Shown here: positions 25,291 to 34,815 of the stretch, one piece after another | Layout: each line of letters begins with the position of its first letter | Position numbering within the stretch: the first letter of the stretch is position 1 | Assembly: GCA_051648365.1 (NCBI GenBank) | Contig: JBOFEZ010000135.1 | Span: 1 to 64,000 of the forward strand | DNA from: JAGNZR01 sp051648365 | GTDB lineage: Bacteria; Fusobacteriota; Fusobacteriia; Fusobacteriales; Fusobacteriaceae | Direction: 5' to 3' | Length of the DNA stretch: 64,000 nucleotides | Translations under genes and position numbers: made by a program | Notes under the pieces: generated by a model | The model's database searches: none | The model's input: the letters and a program-made list of their open reading frames with translations, nothing else | What the model was told of the DNA's origin: nothing

Positions 25291-26589
25291 CTAACTATTT
25301 TTTCTAAGTTTTATAATATAGAAACTGTCTACTATTTCCTCTTTATAATCAATCTGGAATCCACCGATATCGTCCAGTTCACCAGAGATATTTTCAGGAA
25401 TCTCCACTTCCATTACACTGAAATTTTTATGATTTAGTAGAAATTTTTTTGCATTGAGATAATTTTCTTCATCTGTTATGGTGCAAGTGCTGTAAACCAT
25501 CTCGCCTCCCACCTTGAGTACTTGGGCTGCTGAAAGCAGTATTTCATATTGTAGAGTTGCAAGTTCTTCTATATTTTCCATATTTTTATTATATAGTGCT
25601 TCCGGCTTCTTTCTTAACACTCCGTAACCCGAGCACGGTGCATCCACCAGAATTTTATCAAATTTCTTTCCTTGAAAAACAAGTTTTCTAGCATCCATTT
25701 TTACTGGTTTGACAATAGTTACTCCAAGCTTCTCTGCATTTTCTTCTATAAGTTTAAGCTTATGAGAATGGATATCAAAAGCAAGAATTTCTCCACGATT
25801 TTCCATGAGTTCAGCCATAACCATGGATTTTCCTCCTGGTGCACTGCAAGAGTCCACAACCTCATCTCCAGCTTTAGGATTCAGAATCTTCCCTGAAAGA
25901 TATGAAGCTGCATCTTGAACTGTGATTTTACCCTCTCTGAATTCAGGGCTGTTTATAAGGATTCCCGAATCCAAGTAATAAACAGTATCCACCTGTTTGA
26001 CTATATTTATTCCCTCTCTTTTAAGAAGTTCAAGAAATTTTTTTTCAGAATATTTCAGTTTGTTTATTCTAAAACTGATATAAGGAACTTTTTTTATGGA
26101 TAACAAAAACTTTTCACTTTCACTTCCATATTTTTTCTCTACAATATCATAGAACCATTTAGGACATGAATAAAGAATATCCAGTTTCCCTTCTGATTTT
26201 AGTTCAGCTATATCATTATCTTTATCTCTCTGGTAAGCTCTTAAAACTCCGTTTACGAATTTCCCCATAGGGACACCATATTTTTTCTTGGCAAGTTCTG
26301 CTCCTTCCCATACCACACCTTTGTCATCACTATTCATAAAACTGAGCTGATAAAAGGATATTCTTAGCAGTTCCCTCATCCAATCTTTTTTTATAGATTT
26401 AACCCTTTTATCTATCATATAATCAAGAAATATCTCATTTCTGATTATTCCATAGAAAACTTCAGTTAAGAAAGCTTTCTCACCTCTGCTGAAATTATTT
26501 TTTTTCAGATACTCTCCCAAAATTATATTGGAATATTTACCTTTTCTATATTCTCTCAGCACTTCAATAATTTTAAGTTTTATATTCAA
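25291..26589 (-). CDS. rsmB: 16S rRNA (cytosine-967 C5) methyltransferase
   Basis: 432 residues. An N-terminal NusB-like RNA-binding domain (about 1-135; FSRGEKAFLTEVFYGIIRNE) precedes a class I SAM domain. The SAM loop is DSCSAPGGKS, the general-base/PC motif DAPCSGYGVLRKKPE has the Cys, and YSTCTITDEEN carries the catalytic Cys. RsmB places m5C at position 967 of 16S rRNA. It lies between the AIR-synthase gene (27 bases) and trmR (12 bases). Confidence 0.95.
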   Translation of the reverse strand: MNIKLKIIEVLREYRKGKYSNIILGEYLKKNNFSRGEKAFLTEVFYGIIRNEIFLDYMIDKRVKSIKKDWMRELLRISFYQLSFMNSDDKGVVWEGAELAKKKYGVPMGKFVNGVLRAYQRDKDNDIAELKSEGKLDILYSCPKWFYDIVEKKYGSESEKFLLSIKKVPYISFRINKLKYSEKKFLELLKREGINIVKQVDTVYYLDSGILINSPEFREGKITVQDAASYLSGKILNPKAGDEVVDSCSAPGGKSMVMAELMENRGEILAFDIHSHKLKLIEENAEKLGVTIVKPVKMDARKLVFQGKKFDKILVDAPCSGYGVLRKKPEALYNKNMENIEELATLQYEILLSAAQVLKVGGEMVYSTCTITDEENYLNAKKFLLNHKNFSVMEVEIPENISGELDDIGGFQIDYKEEIVDSFYIIKLRKNS

Positions 26590-26616
26590 AACTTTACCTT
26601 CCTTTTAAATTTTCTT

Positions 26617-27609
26617 TTATATCACTCTGTAAAGTTCATCGCTTTCAGGTTCCTCTATCTCTTTTGTTTCACCTTTAAAGCTGTATTTCCTTTCGCTATT
26701 TTCTGTAAATTCCCCTATAAAATGAAATTCCATGCAATGTTTTTGAAGAATTTCTACAATTTGATCTTTCTGAGATTTTTCAATACATACAAGCATTGTA
26801 CCGCTGGAAATTAATTTTAGAGGATCAACTTCATAAAATTGGCATATTTTTTTGGTAGATTCTGAAATTGTTTCATCTTGTATATCTAGATTTGCTCCCA
26901 GATTAAAAAGTTCTGCCATCTCCCATACAGCTCCTAGGATTCCCCCTTCAGTCACATCATGCATAGCTTTGACAAATTTTCCAAGAAGCTTCCCCTCTTT
27001 TACTACACTTGTTTTGTCCAGAAAACTTTTTGCCTCTTCTACGAAGTCTTTCCCGAAATGAAAAAGAAGTTCTTTCTCCTTTTCAGAAGCTATTATTCCT
27101 GTTCCTTCTATTCCTATTCCCTTAGTAATCAACAGAAGATCTCCAGGTTTTCCCTTGCCTCTTCGTTCTGTATCATTTCTATCGCCTATTCCTATAGCAG
27201 TCACTGATACTACTATTCTATTTACAGCCCCAGTAATTTCTGTATGCCCCCCTAATATGGACATATTCATCTTGTCGCATTCACTTTGAGCTTCCAAAAT
27301 TATGTTTTCCAATTCCCATTTTTTTGTATTTTCAGGTGCTAGTATTGTCAGCATAACTCCCAAAGGAGATGTTCCACTAGTTGCTATATCATTGGCATTT
27401 ATATGTATAGCAAGTTTACCTAAGGAATTGGTCGCACCTGTTATTGGATCAGAAGAAAGATAAATCAGCTTATCCTTTCCACATGCAATAATTGCACAAT
27501 CTCCCCCAATTTCAGGATTACTAATTACCTCTTCTCTATTATTCTTTATATTCTTCAAAATTAAGTTTTTCAGATCACCTGTTTTAAGCTTTCCTACCTG
27601 CATCTGCAT
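26617..27609 (-). CDS. AIR-synthase-family protein (HypE/ThiL/PurM-like)
   Basis: 330 residues with the two-domain AIR-synthase fold. ATP-site features are GGDCAI near residue 35, the Asn/Asp-rich HINANDIATSG, and GGHTEITG; AMHDVTEGGILGAVWEM and ISSGTMLVCIE belong to the C-terminal domain. It is closest in look to HypE-like proteins but lacks the HypE C-terminal Cys end (it ends ELYRVI), so hydrogenase maturation is not supported. Family members activate a carboxamide or phosphate with ATP; the substrate here is unknown. GAGGG lies 8 bases before the ATG. First gene of the rsmB-trmR operon. Confidence 0.8.
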   Translation of the reverse strand: MQMQVGKLKTGDLKNLILKNIKNNREEVISNPEIGGDCAIIACGKDKLIYLSSDPITGATNSLGKLAIHINANDIATSGTSPLGVMLTILAPENTKKWELENIILEAQSECDKMNMSILGGHTEITGAVNRIVVSVTAIGIGDRNDTERRGKGKPGDLLLITKGIGIEGTGIIASEKEKELLFHFGKDFVEEAKSFLDKTSVVKEGKLLGKFVKAMHDVTEGGILGAVWEMAELFNLGANLDIQDETISESTKKICQFYEVDPLKLISSGTMLVCIEKSQKDQIVEILQKHCMEFHFIGEFTENSERKYSFKGETKEIEEPESDELYRVI

Positions 27610-27646
27610 ACACCGTTCCCTCTTAAATTCTAATTCTTAACATATA

Positions 27647-27675
27647 ATTATACTGATTTTTTATAATTTTTTCAA
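27647..27675 (-). promoter_or_regulatory. Promoter of the AIR-synthase-rsmB-trmR operon
   Basis: Minus-strand TTGAAA, 17 bases, TATAAT, about 37 bases before the start codon. Confidence 0.8.
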
Positions 27676-27715
27676 GGTTTTATTCTTCCAATTGGATTAT
27701 GTAAAGAAAAAACAC

Positions 27716-27744
27716 TTGACACTTCTTTGAAACTATTATATAAT
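27716..27744 (+). promoter_or_regulatory. rpsP promoter
   Basis: TTGACA, 17 bases, TATAAT: a full consensus promoter. The leader of about 72 bases ends in AAAGGAGAGG before the ATG. Confidence 0.9.
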
Positions 27745-27823
27745 AGACAGGTAATATGAAGAAATATATAGCACGTCTATATTTTCAAATAATAAAAATT
27801 ATTTAAAAAGGAGAGGATTATCA

Positions 27824-28087
27824 ATGTTAAAATTAAGACTAACTAGATTAGGAAGCAAAAAAAGACCTGTATACAGAATCGCTGCTATGGAGGCTCTATC
27901 AAGAAGAGACGGTAAAGCTGTAGCTTACTTAGGAAACTACTTCCCACTAGAGGATTCAAAAGTAACTCTTAAAGAGGACGAGATCGTTAAGTTCCTTATG
28001 AACGGAGCACAACCTACAAGAACAGTTAAGTCAATTCTTGACAAAGCTGGAGTATGGGCTAAATTCGAAGCTGCTAAAAAGAACTAA
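27824..28087 (+). CDS. rpsP: 30S ribosomal protein S16
   Basis: 87 residues, the normal S16 length. The conserved start MLKLRLTRLGSKKRPVYRIAAME and the YLGNYFP segment near residue 35 identify it. S16 is needed for early 30S assembly. In many bacteria rpsP heads an operon with a KH protein, rimM and trmD; here it is a single gene with a consensus promoter and strong terminator. Those partners lie about 8 kb away on the opposite strand. Confidence 0.98.
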   Translation: MLKLRLTRLGSKKRPVYRIAAMEALSRRDGKAVAYLGNYFPLEDSKVTLKEDEIVKFLMNGAQPTRTVKSILDKAGVWAKFEAAKKN

Positions 28088-28099
28088 TCAAAAAAATTC

Positions 28100-28125
28100 G
28101 GAGGTCTTATGACCTCCTTTTTTTT
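28100..28125. terminator. rpsP terminator
   Basis: GGAGGTC (28100-28106), loop TTAT, GACCTCC (28111-28117), then eight T. It also separates rpsP from the convergent DUF1275 gene; the A-run at 28090-28096 gives a T-run on the other strand. Confidence 0.93.
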
Positions 28126-28139
28126 ATGTTTTATAATTT

Positions 28140-28796
28140 TTAAGCAGAGAATTTGTTTCTGAAAAATGTAATCCCTATCAGTATATATCCGAGTGCTGGA
28201 AGATAAAGTCCTTGATCTTGAAACTGGTTATAGGTCATGCCTCCTGCCATCATTCCAGCCAGACACCCCCCAATATTTATAAAGCAATAATGTAACTTAT
28301 AATTATTTTCTTGATTGCCTCGGTTTCCAACTATAATATTTCCTATTGTTGCTCCTAAATCTGTTATAGTCCCTGTCATATGTGTTGTCCTGCATATAAT
28401 TCCTTTATAATTGAGATACATTCCATTTTGCATCCCTGTTACTAGAGCTAAAAAATAGAGGAAATAATTTTCAGCACGGAATAATAGGGTAGATAAACTA
28501 AGAAAAGAGCCAAGAAAAACTAAATAGATCCCATATTTTTTGTTTAAATCAGATACCTTTTCTGAAAAAAAAACTCCCGAAATTATCGATCCAACTAAAA
28601 AAACAACTGGAATCGTCATAATATATTTGAATATATCCATTCTTCCTTCCAGAATTGAATAGATACCCTTAACAAAAATTCCTGTCACATTGGATACTGG
28701 AGAGGAGTATTTTATAAACCCCATGGTATTTATAAAAGAACCTAAAAAACATAATATCCCCATTAAAACAACTGCACTATAATTTGACTTTTTCAT
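28140..28796 (-). CDS. DUF1275 (YoaK-like) membrane protein
   Basis: 218 residues from the ATG at 28796, chosen because GAGGA then lies 6 bases before it; the other Met two codons earlier abuts the GGA. Six hydrophobic segments and the family motif RTTHMTGTITDLG near residue 135 match DUF1275/YoaK. The early motif SNVTGIFVKG is the second family signature. Transport activity has been suggested for the family, but function is unknown. It lies downstream of the tyrosine phenol-lyase gene with a 110-base gap that holds an imperfect palindrome. Confidence 0.85.
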   Translation of the reverse strand: MKKSNYSAVVLMGILCFLGSFINTMGFIKYSSPVSNVTGIFVKGIYSILEGRMDIFKYIMTIPVVFLVGSIISGVFFSEKVSDLNKKYGIYLVFLGSFLSLSTLLFRAENYFLYFLALVTGMQNGMYLNYKGIICRTTHMTGTITDLGATIGNIIVGNRGNQENNYKLHYCFINIGGCLAGMMAGGMTYNQFQDQGLYLPALGYILIGITFFRNKFSA

Positions 28797-28822
28797 AACC
28801 ATTCCTCGCTATAATATTAGAG

Positions 28823-28858
28823 TATACACGGCTTTCGATTCATTGAAAACCATGTATA
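28823..28858 (-). repeat. Imperfect inverted repeat upstream of the DUF1275 gene
   Basis: Arms 28823-28836 and 28845-28858 pair at 12 of 14 positions (TATACA..GG.TTTC). On the minus strand it spans a possible -35 TTTTCA and -10 TATACT, so it may be an operator. It could instead be a poor terminator of the upstream lyase gene, but no T-run follows. Confidence 0.45.
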
Positions 28859-28908
28859 TTCTAGCATATTTCTTGAGGAATTATAAGTATTTTTTAATTC
28901 TTTTCATT

Positions 28909-30291
28909 TTATTTATTAAGTAAACTAAACCTTCCAGTAAAGAATCTTAAATATTGAGGTTCATATTCCCATTTTAAACCTTGAAGAGTCTCTCTTCTAT
29001 TGTAAAGATCTATTACAGTTTCTGCCACATAATCCAAGTGTGCATAAGTATAAACCCTTCTCGGTATAGTTAGTCTAACTGTTTCTAGTTTAGGATGGTG
29101 GTTTTTACCAGTTTTAATATCTCTTCCTGCAGAAATTATACCTCTTTCCATAGTTCTTACTCCAGACTCAACATAGATAGCTGATGCCAGTCTTTGAGCA
29201 GGAAATTCTTCTTGAGGAACATGGGAAAGGAATGATCTTGCATCTAGAAATATAGCATGTCCTCCATATGGTTTAACCATTGGAACCCCACCTGCTGCAA
29301 GTTTCTCCCCTAAATATCTAATCTGATTTACTCTATGAGAAATATATTCATGATTCACAGCCTCTTGAAGACCTATCGCCATAGCCTCCATATCACGTCC
29401 AGCAAGTCCTCCATAAGATGGCATTCCTTCAAACTGAACTACCATAGCAGTCGATTTTATATAGAGATCATGGTCATTCATGCATAGGAATCCTCCGATA
29501 TTGGTTATACAGTCTTTTTTACCAGACATTGTACATCCATCTCCATATGAGAATGTCTCTCTTACTATCTCTTTTATACTCTTATCCCCATAACCCTCTT
29601 CTCTTACTTTTATAAAATAAGCATTCTCCACACATCTCGTAGCATCAAACATGACTTTTATACCATATCTGTGAGCAAGTTCGGCAGTCTCTCTGATATT
29701 TTTCATAGAAACAGGCTGTCCTCCTGCCAAGTTAACAGTTACAGCTAAACATACATAAGGTATTTTCTCTGCTCCAACTTCATCTATAAGAGCTTGGAAT
29801 TTTTTTAGGTCTACATTCCCTTTAAATGGTACATCATCTCTATCAGGTTGATGAGCCTCATCTACAACTATATCACGAAATATTGCTCCATTTCTCTCTT
29901 GATGAAATCTCGTCGTAGTGAAATACATGTTTCCAGGTACATAATCTCCCTCTTTTATCATAATTGAAGATAAAATATTTTCTGCTCCTCTTCCTTGATG
30001 AGTCGGAACCACATATTTAAATCCAAATATATCTCTTACTGTATCTTGAAGATTATAGAAGTTTCTGCTTCCTGCGTAAGCTTCATCCCCCATCATGATT
30101 CCAGACCACTGTCTATCTGACATTGCATTTGTTCCTGAATCTGTGAGAAGGTCAATATATACATCATCAGATTTCAATAAAAACGTGTTGTATCCTGCTT
30201 CTTCTATAGCAGCCTGTCTCTCCTCCTTGCTCATAATTTTTAGCGGTTCAACCATCTTAATTTTATACGGTTCTGGCATGTACTTCGGCAT
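28909..30291 (-). CDS. tpl: Tyrosine phenol-lyase (beta-tyrosinase)
   Basis: 460 residues, a PLP enzyme that splits L-tyrosine to phenol, pyruvate and ammonia in the cytosol. The sequence matches known tyrosine phenol-lyases throughout: GYNTFLLKSDDVYIDLLTD, FTTTRFHQE, MFDATRCVENAYFI, the Schiff-base Lys in GCTMSGKKDC, and GVRTMERGIISAGR. The Thr of FTTTR and the Arg of MERG are residues that mark tyrosine phenol-lyase and are changed in tryptophanase (Asp and Ile), so tryptophanase is unlikely. AAAGGAGG precedes the ATG. It has its own consensus promoter and fits a fermenter of amino acids. No tyrosine permease is beside it. Confidence 0.93.
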   Translation of the reverse strand: MPKYMPEPYKIKMVEPLKIMSKEERQAAIEEAGYNTFLLKSDDVYIDLLTDSGTNAMSDRQWSGIMMGDEAYAGSRNFYNLQDTVRDIFGFKYVVPTHQGRGAENILSSIMIKEGDYVPGNMYFTTTRFHQERNGAIFRDIVVDEAHQPDRDDVPFKGNVDLKKFQALIDEVGAEKIPYVCLAVTVNLAGGQPVSMKNIRETAELAHRYGIKVMFDATRCVENAYFIKVREEGYGDKSIKEIVRETFSYGDGCTMSGKKDCITNIGGFLCMNDHDLYIKSTAMVVQFEGMPSYGGLAGRDMEAMAIGLQEAVNHEYISHRVNQIRYLGEKLAAGGVPMVKPYGGHAIFLDARSFLSHVPQEEFPAQRLASAIYVESGVRTMERGIISAGRDIKTGKNHHPKLETVRLTIPRRVYTYAHLDYVAETVIDLYNRRETLQGLKWEYEPQYLRFFTGRFSLLNK

Positions 30292-30334
30292 TTTTTCCTC
30301 CTTTTTTTTAAAAAAATGTTCTGTTTACATTCCA

Positions 30335-30363
30335 TTTATACCCTATCAAATCACGATTGTCAA
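30335..30363 (-). promoter_or_regulatory. Tyrosine phenol-lyase promoter
   Basis: Minus-strand TTGACA, 17 bases, TATAAA, about 43 bases before the ATG. No TyrR-like operator was recognised. Confidence 0.85.
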
Positions 30364-30407
30364 TATTAAAAGAATAATATTTTTGATTTTTTCAAAATAA
30401 TACAATG

Positions 30408-30455
30408 AAAAAAGAGAGTTTGCCTAACTAACTGGCTCACTCTCTTTTTCTTCTC
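30408..30455 (-). terminator. Terminator of the hpt-polC operon
   Basis: On the minus strand GAGAGT and ACTCTC pair outside an inner GCC/GGC stem with a small internal loop, followed by a T-run (TTTTTTCATTG). It ends just after the polC stop codon. Confidence 0.75.
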
Positions 30456-30458
30456 ACT

Positions 30459-33400
30459 CTAAAAGAGTGATTTTTGATTTGTCTCGCTTAGTTTTTCTAT
30501 TGCCTTAAATTCTTTCAGTTTTTCCATTATAGTTCCTGAAACTTTTGTTCTACGCTTCAGATCTTCGTAGGAAGTAAAATTCCCCTTTTCTCTCTCTACA
30601 ATTATGTTATCACATACAGATTCTCCTAATCCATTCATAGATATAAGAGGTATCCTAATTTTCCCATCTTCAATTGTAAATTTTATCCCTTGTGATTTAT
30701 ATACATCAATTGGAAGAAATTCTAGACCTCTAGCTCTCATCTCGAGAATTATTTCACAAAGAGCCTGTTCAGCCTTTTGTTTTACATCTAGTTTAGGTTC
30801 GCTGCTTAGTTCTTTTAGCTTATCCTTTACTTTCTCTATATCACTCATTATCTCATAGTTAAAAGCATCATATTTTCTAGAAAAATATGCAGCATAAAAT
30901 TCAAGAGGATAATGAACTTTAAAGTAAGCTATTCTCATAGCCATCATAACATAAGCAACAGCGTGTCCCTTAGGGAACATATATTTTATTCTTCTGCAAG
31001 ATTCTATATACCACTCTTTTACTTTATGCTCTTTCATAAGATCAGAATAAATTTTCCATCCTTCAGGATTTTTAGAAGGTTGTCCTTTTCTTACGAACTC
31101 CATTATTTTAAATGCTGTTCCCTTATCCAGTCCCTGATCGATAAGATAGTTCATTATGTCGTCTCTAACCGATATAATTTGGGAAAGAGTTGCCACTCCA
31201 GATCTAACAAATTCCTGGGCATTATTAAGCCACACATCTGTTCCATGAGAAAGACCTGAGATTCTTACAAGCTCTGCAAAAGTTGTGGGTTTGGTATCTA
31301 CCAGCATCTGTCTAACAAAGGGAGTTCCAAATTCTGGTACTCCAAAAGTTCCTACAACTGAGCCAATATCTTCCGGCTTCACTCCCAGAGATTGGGTAGA
31401 AGAAAATAGCTTTATGGTATCTGGATCAGCCAGAGGAATAGAATATATATCAACCCCTGTGTATTCTTGAAGAAGCTTTATTGTCGTAGGATCATCATGT
31501 CCCAGTATATCCAGTTTTACGAGTTGTTCATCCATTACATGGTAATCATAGTGAGTAGTTATGGAATCATTTTTCATGTCGTTTGCGGGCTTTTGCACTG
31601 GGCAGAACTCATAGATTGAATGTCCCTGAGGAACTACTATCATTCCTCCAGGATGCTGACCTGTAGTTTTTTTAGCTCCTTCACACTTCTGAGCCAATCT
31701 CACTATTTCAGCTTCTGAAACTTTCAAGATTTTGTCCTCAAAATATTTTTTTACATAACCGATGGCATTTTTTTCTGCTAGAGTCGATATTGTACCTGCT
31801 TTAAATACATTCTCTTTTCCGAAAAGTTCCTCACAATATCTGTGAATTTCAGACTGATACTCTCCCGAAAAATTCAGATCTATATCCGGTACCTTATCTC
31901 CATCAAATCCCATGAATACCTCAAAAGGTATGGAATGACCATCTCTTTTCATAGGTTTTCCACATTCTGGACAATCCTTCGGTGGCAAGTCTACTCCGGC
32001 TCCTTCACGCTCTATAAATTCAGAATGTTTACACTCTGAATCTTCACAGAGATAGTGAGGATAAAGGGCATTAACTTCTGTTATATCCATCATAAATGCT
32101 ACAATAGAAGAACCTACTGATCCTCTTGACCCCACTAAGTATCCATTATCCAGAGATTTTTTTACCAGCTTTTGAGCCGACAGATAAAGTACAGCGAATC
32201 CGTTTCCTATAATAGATTTCAATTCTCTTTCTATTCTGTCTTCAACTATTTTAGGAAGAGGATTCCCATATATTCTGTGTGCTTTTTCATAAGTCATATC
32301 TCTAACTATGTTTTCAGCATTATCTATTTTAGGAGGATAGAACCCGTCCGGAACAGGTTTTATCTTTTCTATCATATCTGCAATTCTGTTACTGTTACCC
32401 ACCACAATTTCATGGGATTCCTCAGCACCAAGATATTGAAACTCCTTCAGAAGTTCATCTGTAGTTCTGAAATAAAAACCATTATCTGTTTCATACTGAT
32501 TTTCATTAAACACAGTCCCACTTCCATAGAGAAGTATACTACGAATTTTACTCTCTTCCGATTTTAGGTAGTGGACATTGGAACTTCCAGTAACTAGAAT
32601 TCCTTTTTTCTTAGCCATATTATAGATAGTTTGGTTCATCTCTTCTATTTCTGAATAGTCTCTGATACGTCCACTTCCCTCTTCATCAAAAAGCTCATTA
32701 TAGGCTGTTTTTGGGAGTAGTTCTACATAATCATAAAAATCCATACTTTTTTCTAGTTTTTGAAAATCATAAAGAAAATAATCATCCGAAAGCTCACTGC
32801 TATTCTTAAAATGAGCCGTCATGGAAGAACCTACCAGTAGACCTTCTCTTAGACTTTTTAGGAGCTTTTTGGATATTTTAGGTTTCTTATCTCCGTAAAG
32901 ATTTATGTGAGCTTCAGAAATAAGTTCATATAGATTTTTTAGTCCCACAGTATTTTGAACCAGTATCATAACATTTTTACTGTCCTGTCTTCTTAGGTTT
33001 ACAGGAAATCCGCCTTCCAAATCTAAAAGGGATTTAGCTCCCATTTCCTTATATTTTTCAAGGAAAATTATAAACATATTGGCAGTAGCTTGAGAATCGT
33101 CTACCGCTCTATGATGGGACTCTAGTCCTACTCTTAGAAACTTAGACATAGCTTTCAGTCCATGTCCTTTCTGATTAGGATAAATATCTCTTGCCATTCT
33201 CAGGGTATCTATAACAGGATTTTCTAATTTTTTTCCCAAAATTTTTTCTGCATCCCTTCTCATAAAACTCATGTCAAAGGGTGCATTATGTGCAACAAGA
33301 ACTGCATCTCCTGCAAACTCGAGAAAATCAGGTAGGACTTTTTCTATACCCTCGGCATCAATTACCATATCTGGAGTTATTCCAGTCAGTTCAATTATTT

Positions 33401-34814
33401 TGTTAGGAATTTTTCCTTCGGGCTTTACAAACTTCGAATAAGTATCTACTATCCTTGTTCCCTTTAATTTTACAGCTCCGATTTCTATTATTTCACATTT
33501 ATGGGAACTGAGTCCAGTAGTCTCAAGGTCAAATACCACATACGTTTCCTCTTCTATATCCACATCTCTCGAATTAAGAACAATAGCTTTTTCATCATCT
33601 ACCATTGCCATTTCACAGCCCAAAATAACTTTTATATCTTTTCCTTTGGCAGCTTTATAGGCAAAAGGAAAGGAGTGTACAACTCCGTAATCTGTTATAG
33701 CTACCGCACTATGACCATAGTCGAGTGCTTGATTGATTATATCCTTTACGTCTACAACCCCTACCATCTCACTCATTTTGCTGTGAGTATGCAACTCCAC
33801 CATCTTCTTTTCAGAAATATCTTTCTTAATTTTTTTAGAAATTTCCTGCTTTTCGATGGCAGTTATAAGAACGCCCTCTTCGTTATTGGCATATCTATCT
33901 ACCTGTTTACGTCCAGAAGCTTTTACATAGTCTCCTACTTTTACTTCTAATTTTTTCCCCTTATCCAAAAAGGCTTTTAGAGTAACAGAGTTTTTCATAT
34001 CCGTAATTCTTATAACTGCTAAAATCTTCTCAGTTCTAAGCTCTCTTGTTTCGATAGAGAAAATTTCTCCCTCTAAGAGGCAGATTTCATTTTCTTGAAG
34101 TTCAGAGAAAAATTCATCGATTTTGATAGGAGTTCCATTCAATCCACGATTTCTATTCTGAAATTTTTGTACATTAGGATTTTCTTTTTTAGCCGGATAG
34201 TTATCTGAAGCTTTACCATTCACCGGAGCAGTTCCCTGAGAACGATTCTGTTCCTGTTCTTTCTCCAATTTTTTATGGAGCTTTATAAGATCTTCTTTTT
34301 GCTGGATATTGTGCTCTTCCAGTTTTTTAGTGAAGTCTCCCACTGTGAACTCAACTTCCATAGAATCTACTCCCATATCAGCTAAAGTTTGTTTTAATTT
34401 AATATCTATATCCGCACCCTTTAATGTATCTATGCTAGTTTGATCATTGAGTTCAATCTTTATATTCTCAGACTCTATTACTACCCGATAAAAATAGAGA
34501 AAGGATCTGGATATAGCATTCTTCTCCTTGAGCTTTTTTATAGCTCTCTCTACTATCTCTTTTAGATCCTCTCTTGTAATTTCATCTGATTCTATCTCAG
34601 TTTTTACTGTAACTATAAGTTCACTTCCAAAACTTTTCTTTATCTTAGATTCCAACTCATCTATCTCTGAAAAATGTCGAACAGAAGAGATGAGGCACTT
34701 CAGGACTAGCCTTCTGTGCCTCTCGTTGAACCTTATCTCCTGAACCTTAACCTCTTTCAGACCAATTCTATGGAATATATCCTCTCGGGGTTTGATTCTT
34801 ATATCCTTTGCCAT
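30459..34814 (-). CDS. polC: DNA polymerase III alpha subunit, PolC type
   Basis: 1451 residues, the full Gram-positive-type replicase. Order of parts: N-terminal domain, OB fold (about 230-330), PHP start (ELHTHSKMSEM near 343), an inserted DEDD proofreading exonuclease (FDLETTGLSS near 430), then the rest of PHP. Next come a zinc module with four Cys (CEDSEC and CPEC) and the polymerase core with catalytic Asp in PDIDLNFSGEYQ. It copies the chromosome with 3'-5' proofreading. It is the last gene of the operon that starts at hpt, two bases after the SPOUT gene end. Confidence 0.97.
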   Translation of the reverse strand: MAKDIRIKPREDIFHRIGLKEVKVQEIRFNERHRRLVLKCLISSVRHFSEIDELESKIKKSFGSELIVTVKTEIESDEITREDLKEIVERAIKKLKEKNAISRSFLYFYRVVIESENIKIELNDQTSIDTLKGADIDIKLKQTLADMGVDSMEVEFTVGDFTKKLEEHNIQQKEDLIKLHKKLEKEQEQNRSQGTAPVNGKASDNYPAKKENPNVQKFQNRNRGLNGTPIKIDEFFSELQENEICLLEGEIFSIETRELRTEKILAVIRITDMKNSVTLKAFLDKGKKLEVKVGDYVKASGRKQVDRYANNEEGVLITAIEKQEISKKIKKDISEKKMVELHTHSKMSEMVGVVDVKDIINQALDYGHSAVAITDYGVVHSFPFAYKAAKGKDIKVILGCEMAMVDDEKAIVLNSRDVDIEEETYVVFDLETTGLSSHKCEIIEIGAVKLKGTRIVDTYSKFVKPEGKIPNKIIELTGITPDMVIDAEGIEKVLPDFLEFAGDAVLVAHNAPFDMSFMRRDAEKILGKKLENPVIDTLRMARDIYPNQKGHGLKAMSKFLRVGLESHHRAVDDSQATANMFIIFLEKYKEMGAKSLLDLEGGFPVNLRRQDSKNVMILVQNTVGLKNLYELISEAHINLYGDKKPKISKKLLKSLREGLLVGSSMTAHFKNSSELSDDYFLYDFQKLEKSMDFYDYVELLPKTAYNELFDEEGSGRIRDYSEIEEMNQTIYNMAKKKGILVTGSSNVHYLKSEESKIRSILLYGSGTVFNENQYETDNGFYFRTTDELLKEFQYLGAEESHEIVVGNSNRIADMIEKIKPVPDGFYPPKIDNAENIVRDMTYEKAHRIYGNPLPKIVEDRIERELKSIIGNGFAVLYLSAQKLVKKSLDNGYLVGSRGSVGSSIVAFMMDITEVNALYPHYLCEDSECKHSEFIEREGAGVDLPPKDCPECGKPMKRDGHSIPFEVFMGFDGDKVPDIDLNFSGEYQSEIHRYCEELFGKENVFKAGTISTLAEKNAIGYVKKYFEDKILKVSEAEIVRLAQKCEGAKKTTGQHPGGMIVVPQGHSIYEFCPVQKPANDMKNDSITTHYDYHVMDEQLVKLDILGHDDPTTIKLLQEYTGVDIYSIPLADPDTIKLFSSTQSLGVKPEDIGSVVGTFGVPEFGTPFVRQMLVDTKPTTFAELVRISGLSHGTDVWLNNAQEFVRSGVATLSQIISVRDDIMNYLIDQGLDKGTAFKIMEFVRKGQPSKNPEGWKIYSDLMKEHKVKEWYIESCRRIKYMFPKGHAVAYVMMAMRIAYFKVHYPLEFYAAYFSRKYDAFNYEIMSDIEKVKDKLKELSSEPKLDVKQKAEQALCEIILEMRARGLEFLPIDVYKSQGIKFTIEDGKIRIPLISMNGLGESVCDNIIVEREKGNFTSYEDLKRRTKVSGTIMEKLKEFKAIEKLSETNQKSLF

Positions 34815-34815
34815 A

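Noticed and set aside
26617..27609. HypE hydrogenase-maturation protein
   Set aside because: The fold is the same, but the C-terminal Cys that HypE needs for carbamoyl transfer is missing and no hyp or hydrogenase genes are nearby.
28909..30291. Tryptophanase instead of tyrosine phenol-lyase
   Set aside because: The Thr in FTTTR and the Arg in MERG, which distinguish tyrosine phenol-lyase, are present, and overall wording matches the tyrosine enzyme better.
33501..33950. Plus-strand open frame of 149 codons opposite polC
   Set aside because: It lies wholly opposite a certain gene, has low-complexity Tyr/Phe/Ile composition typical of antisense frames, and no ribosome binding site.
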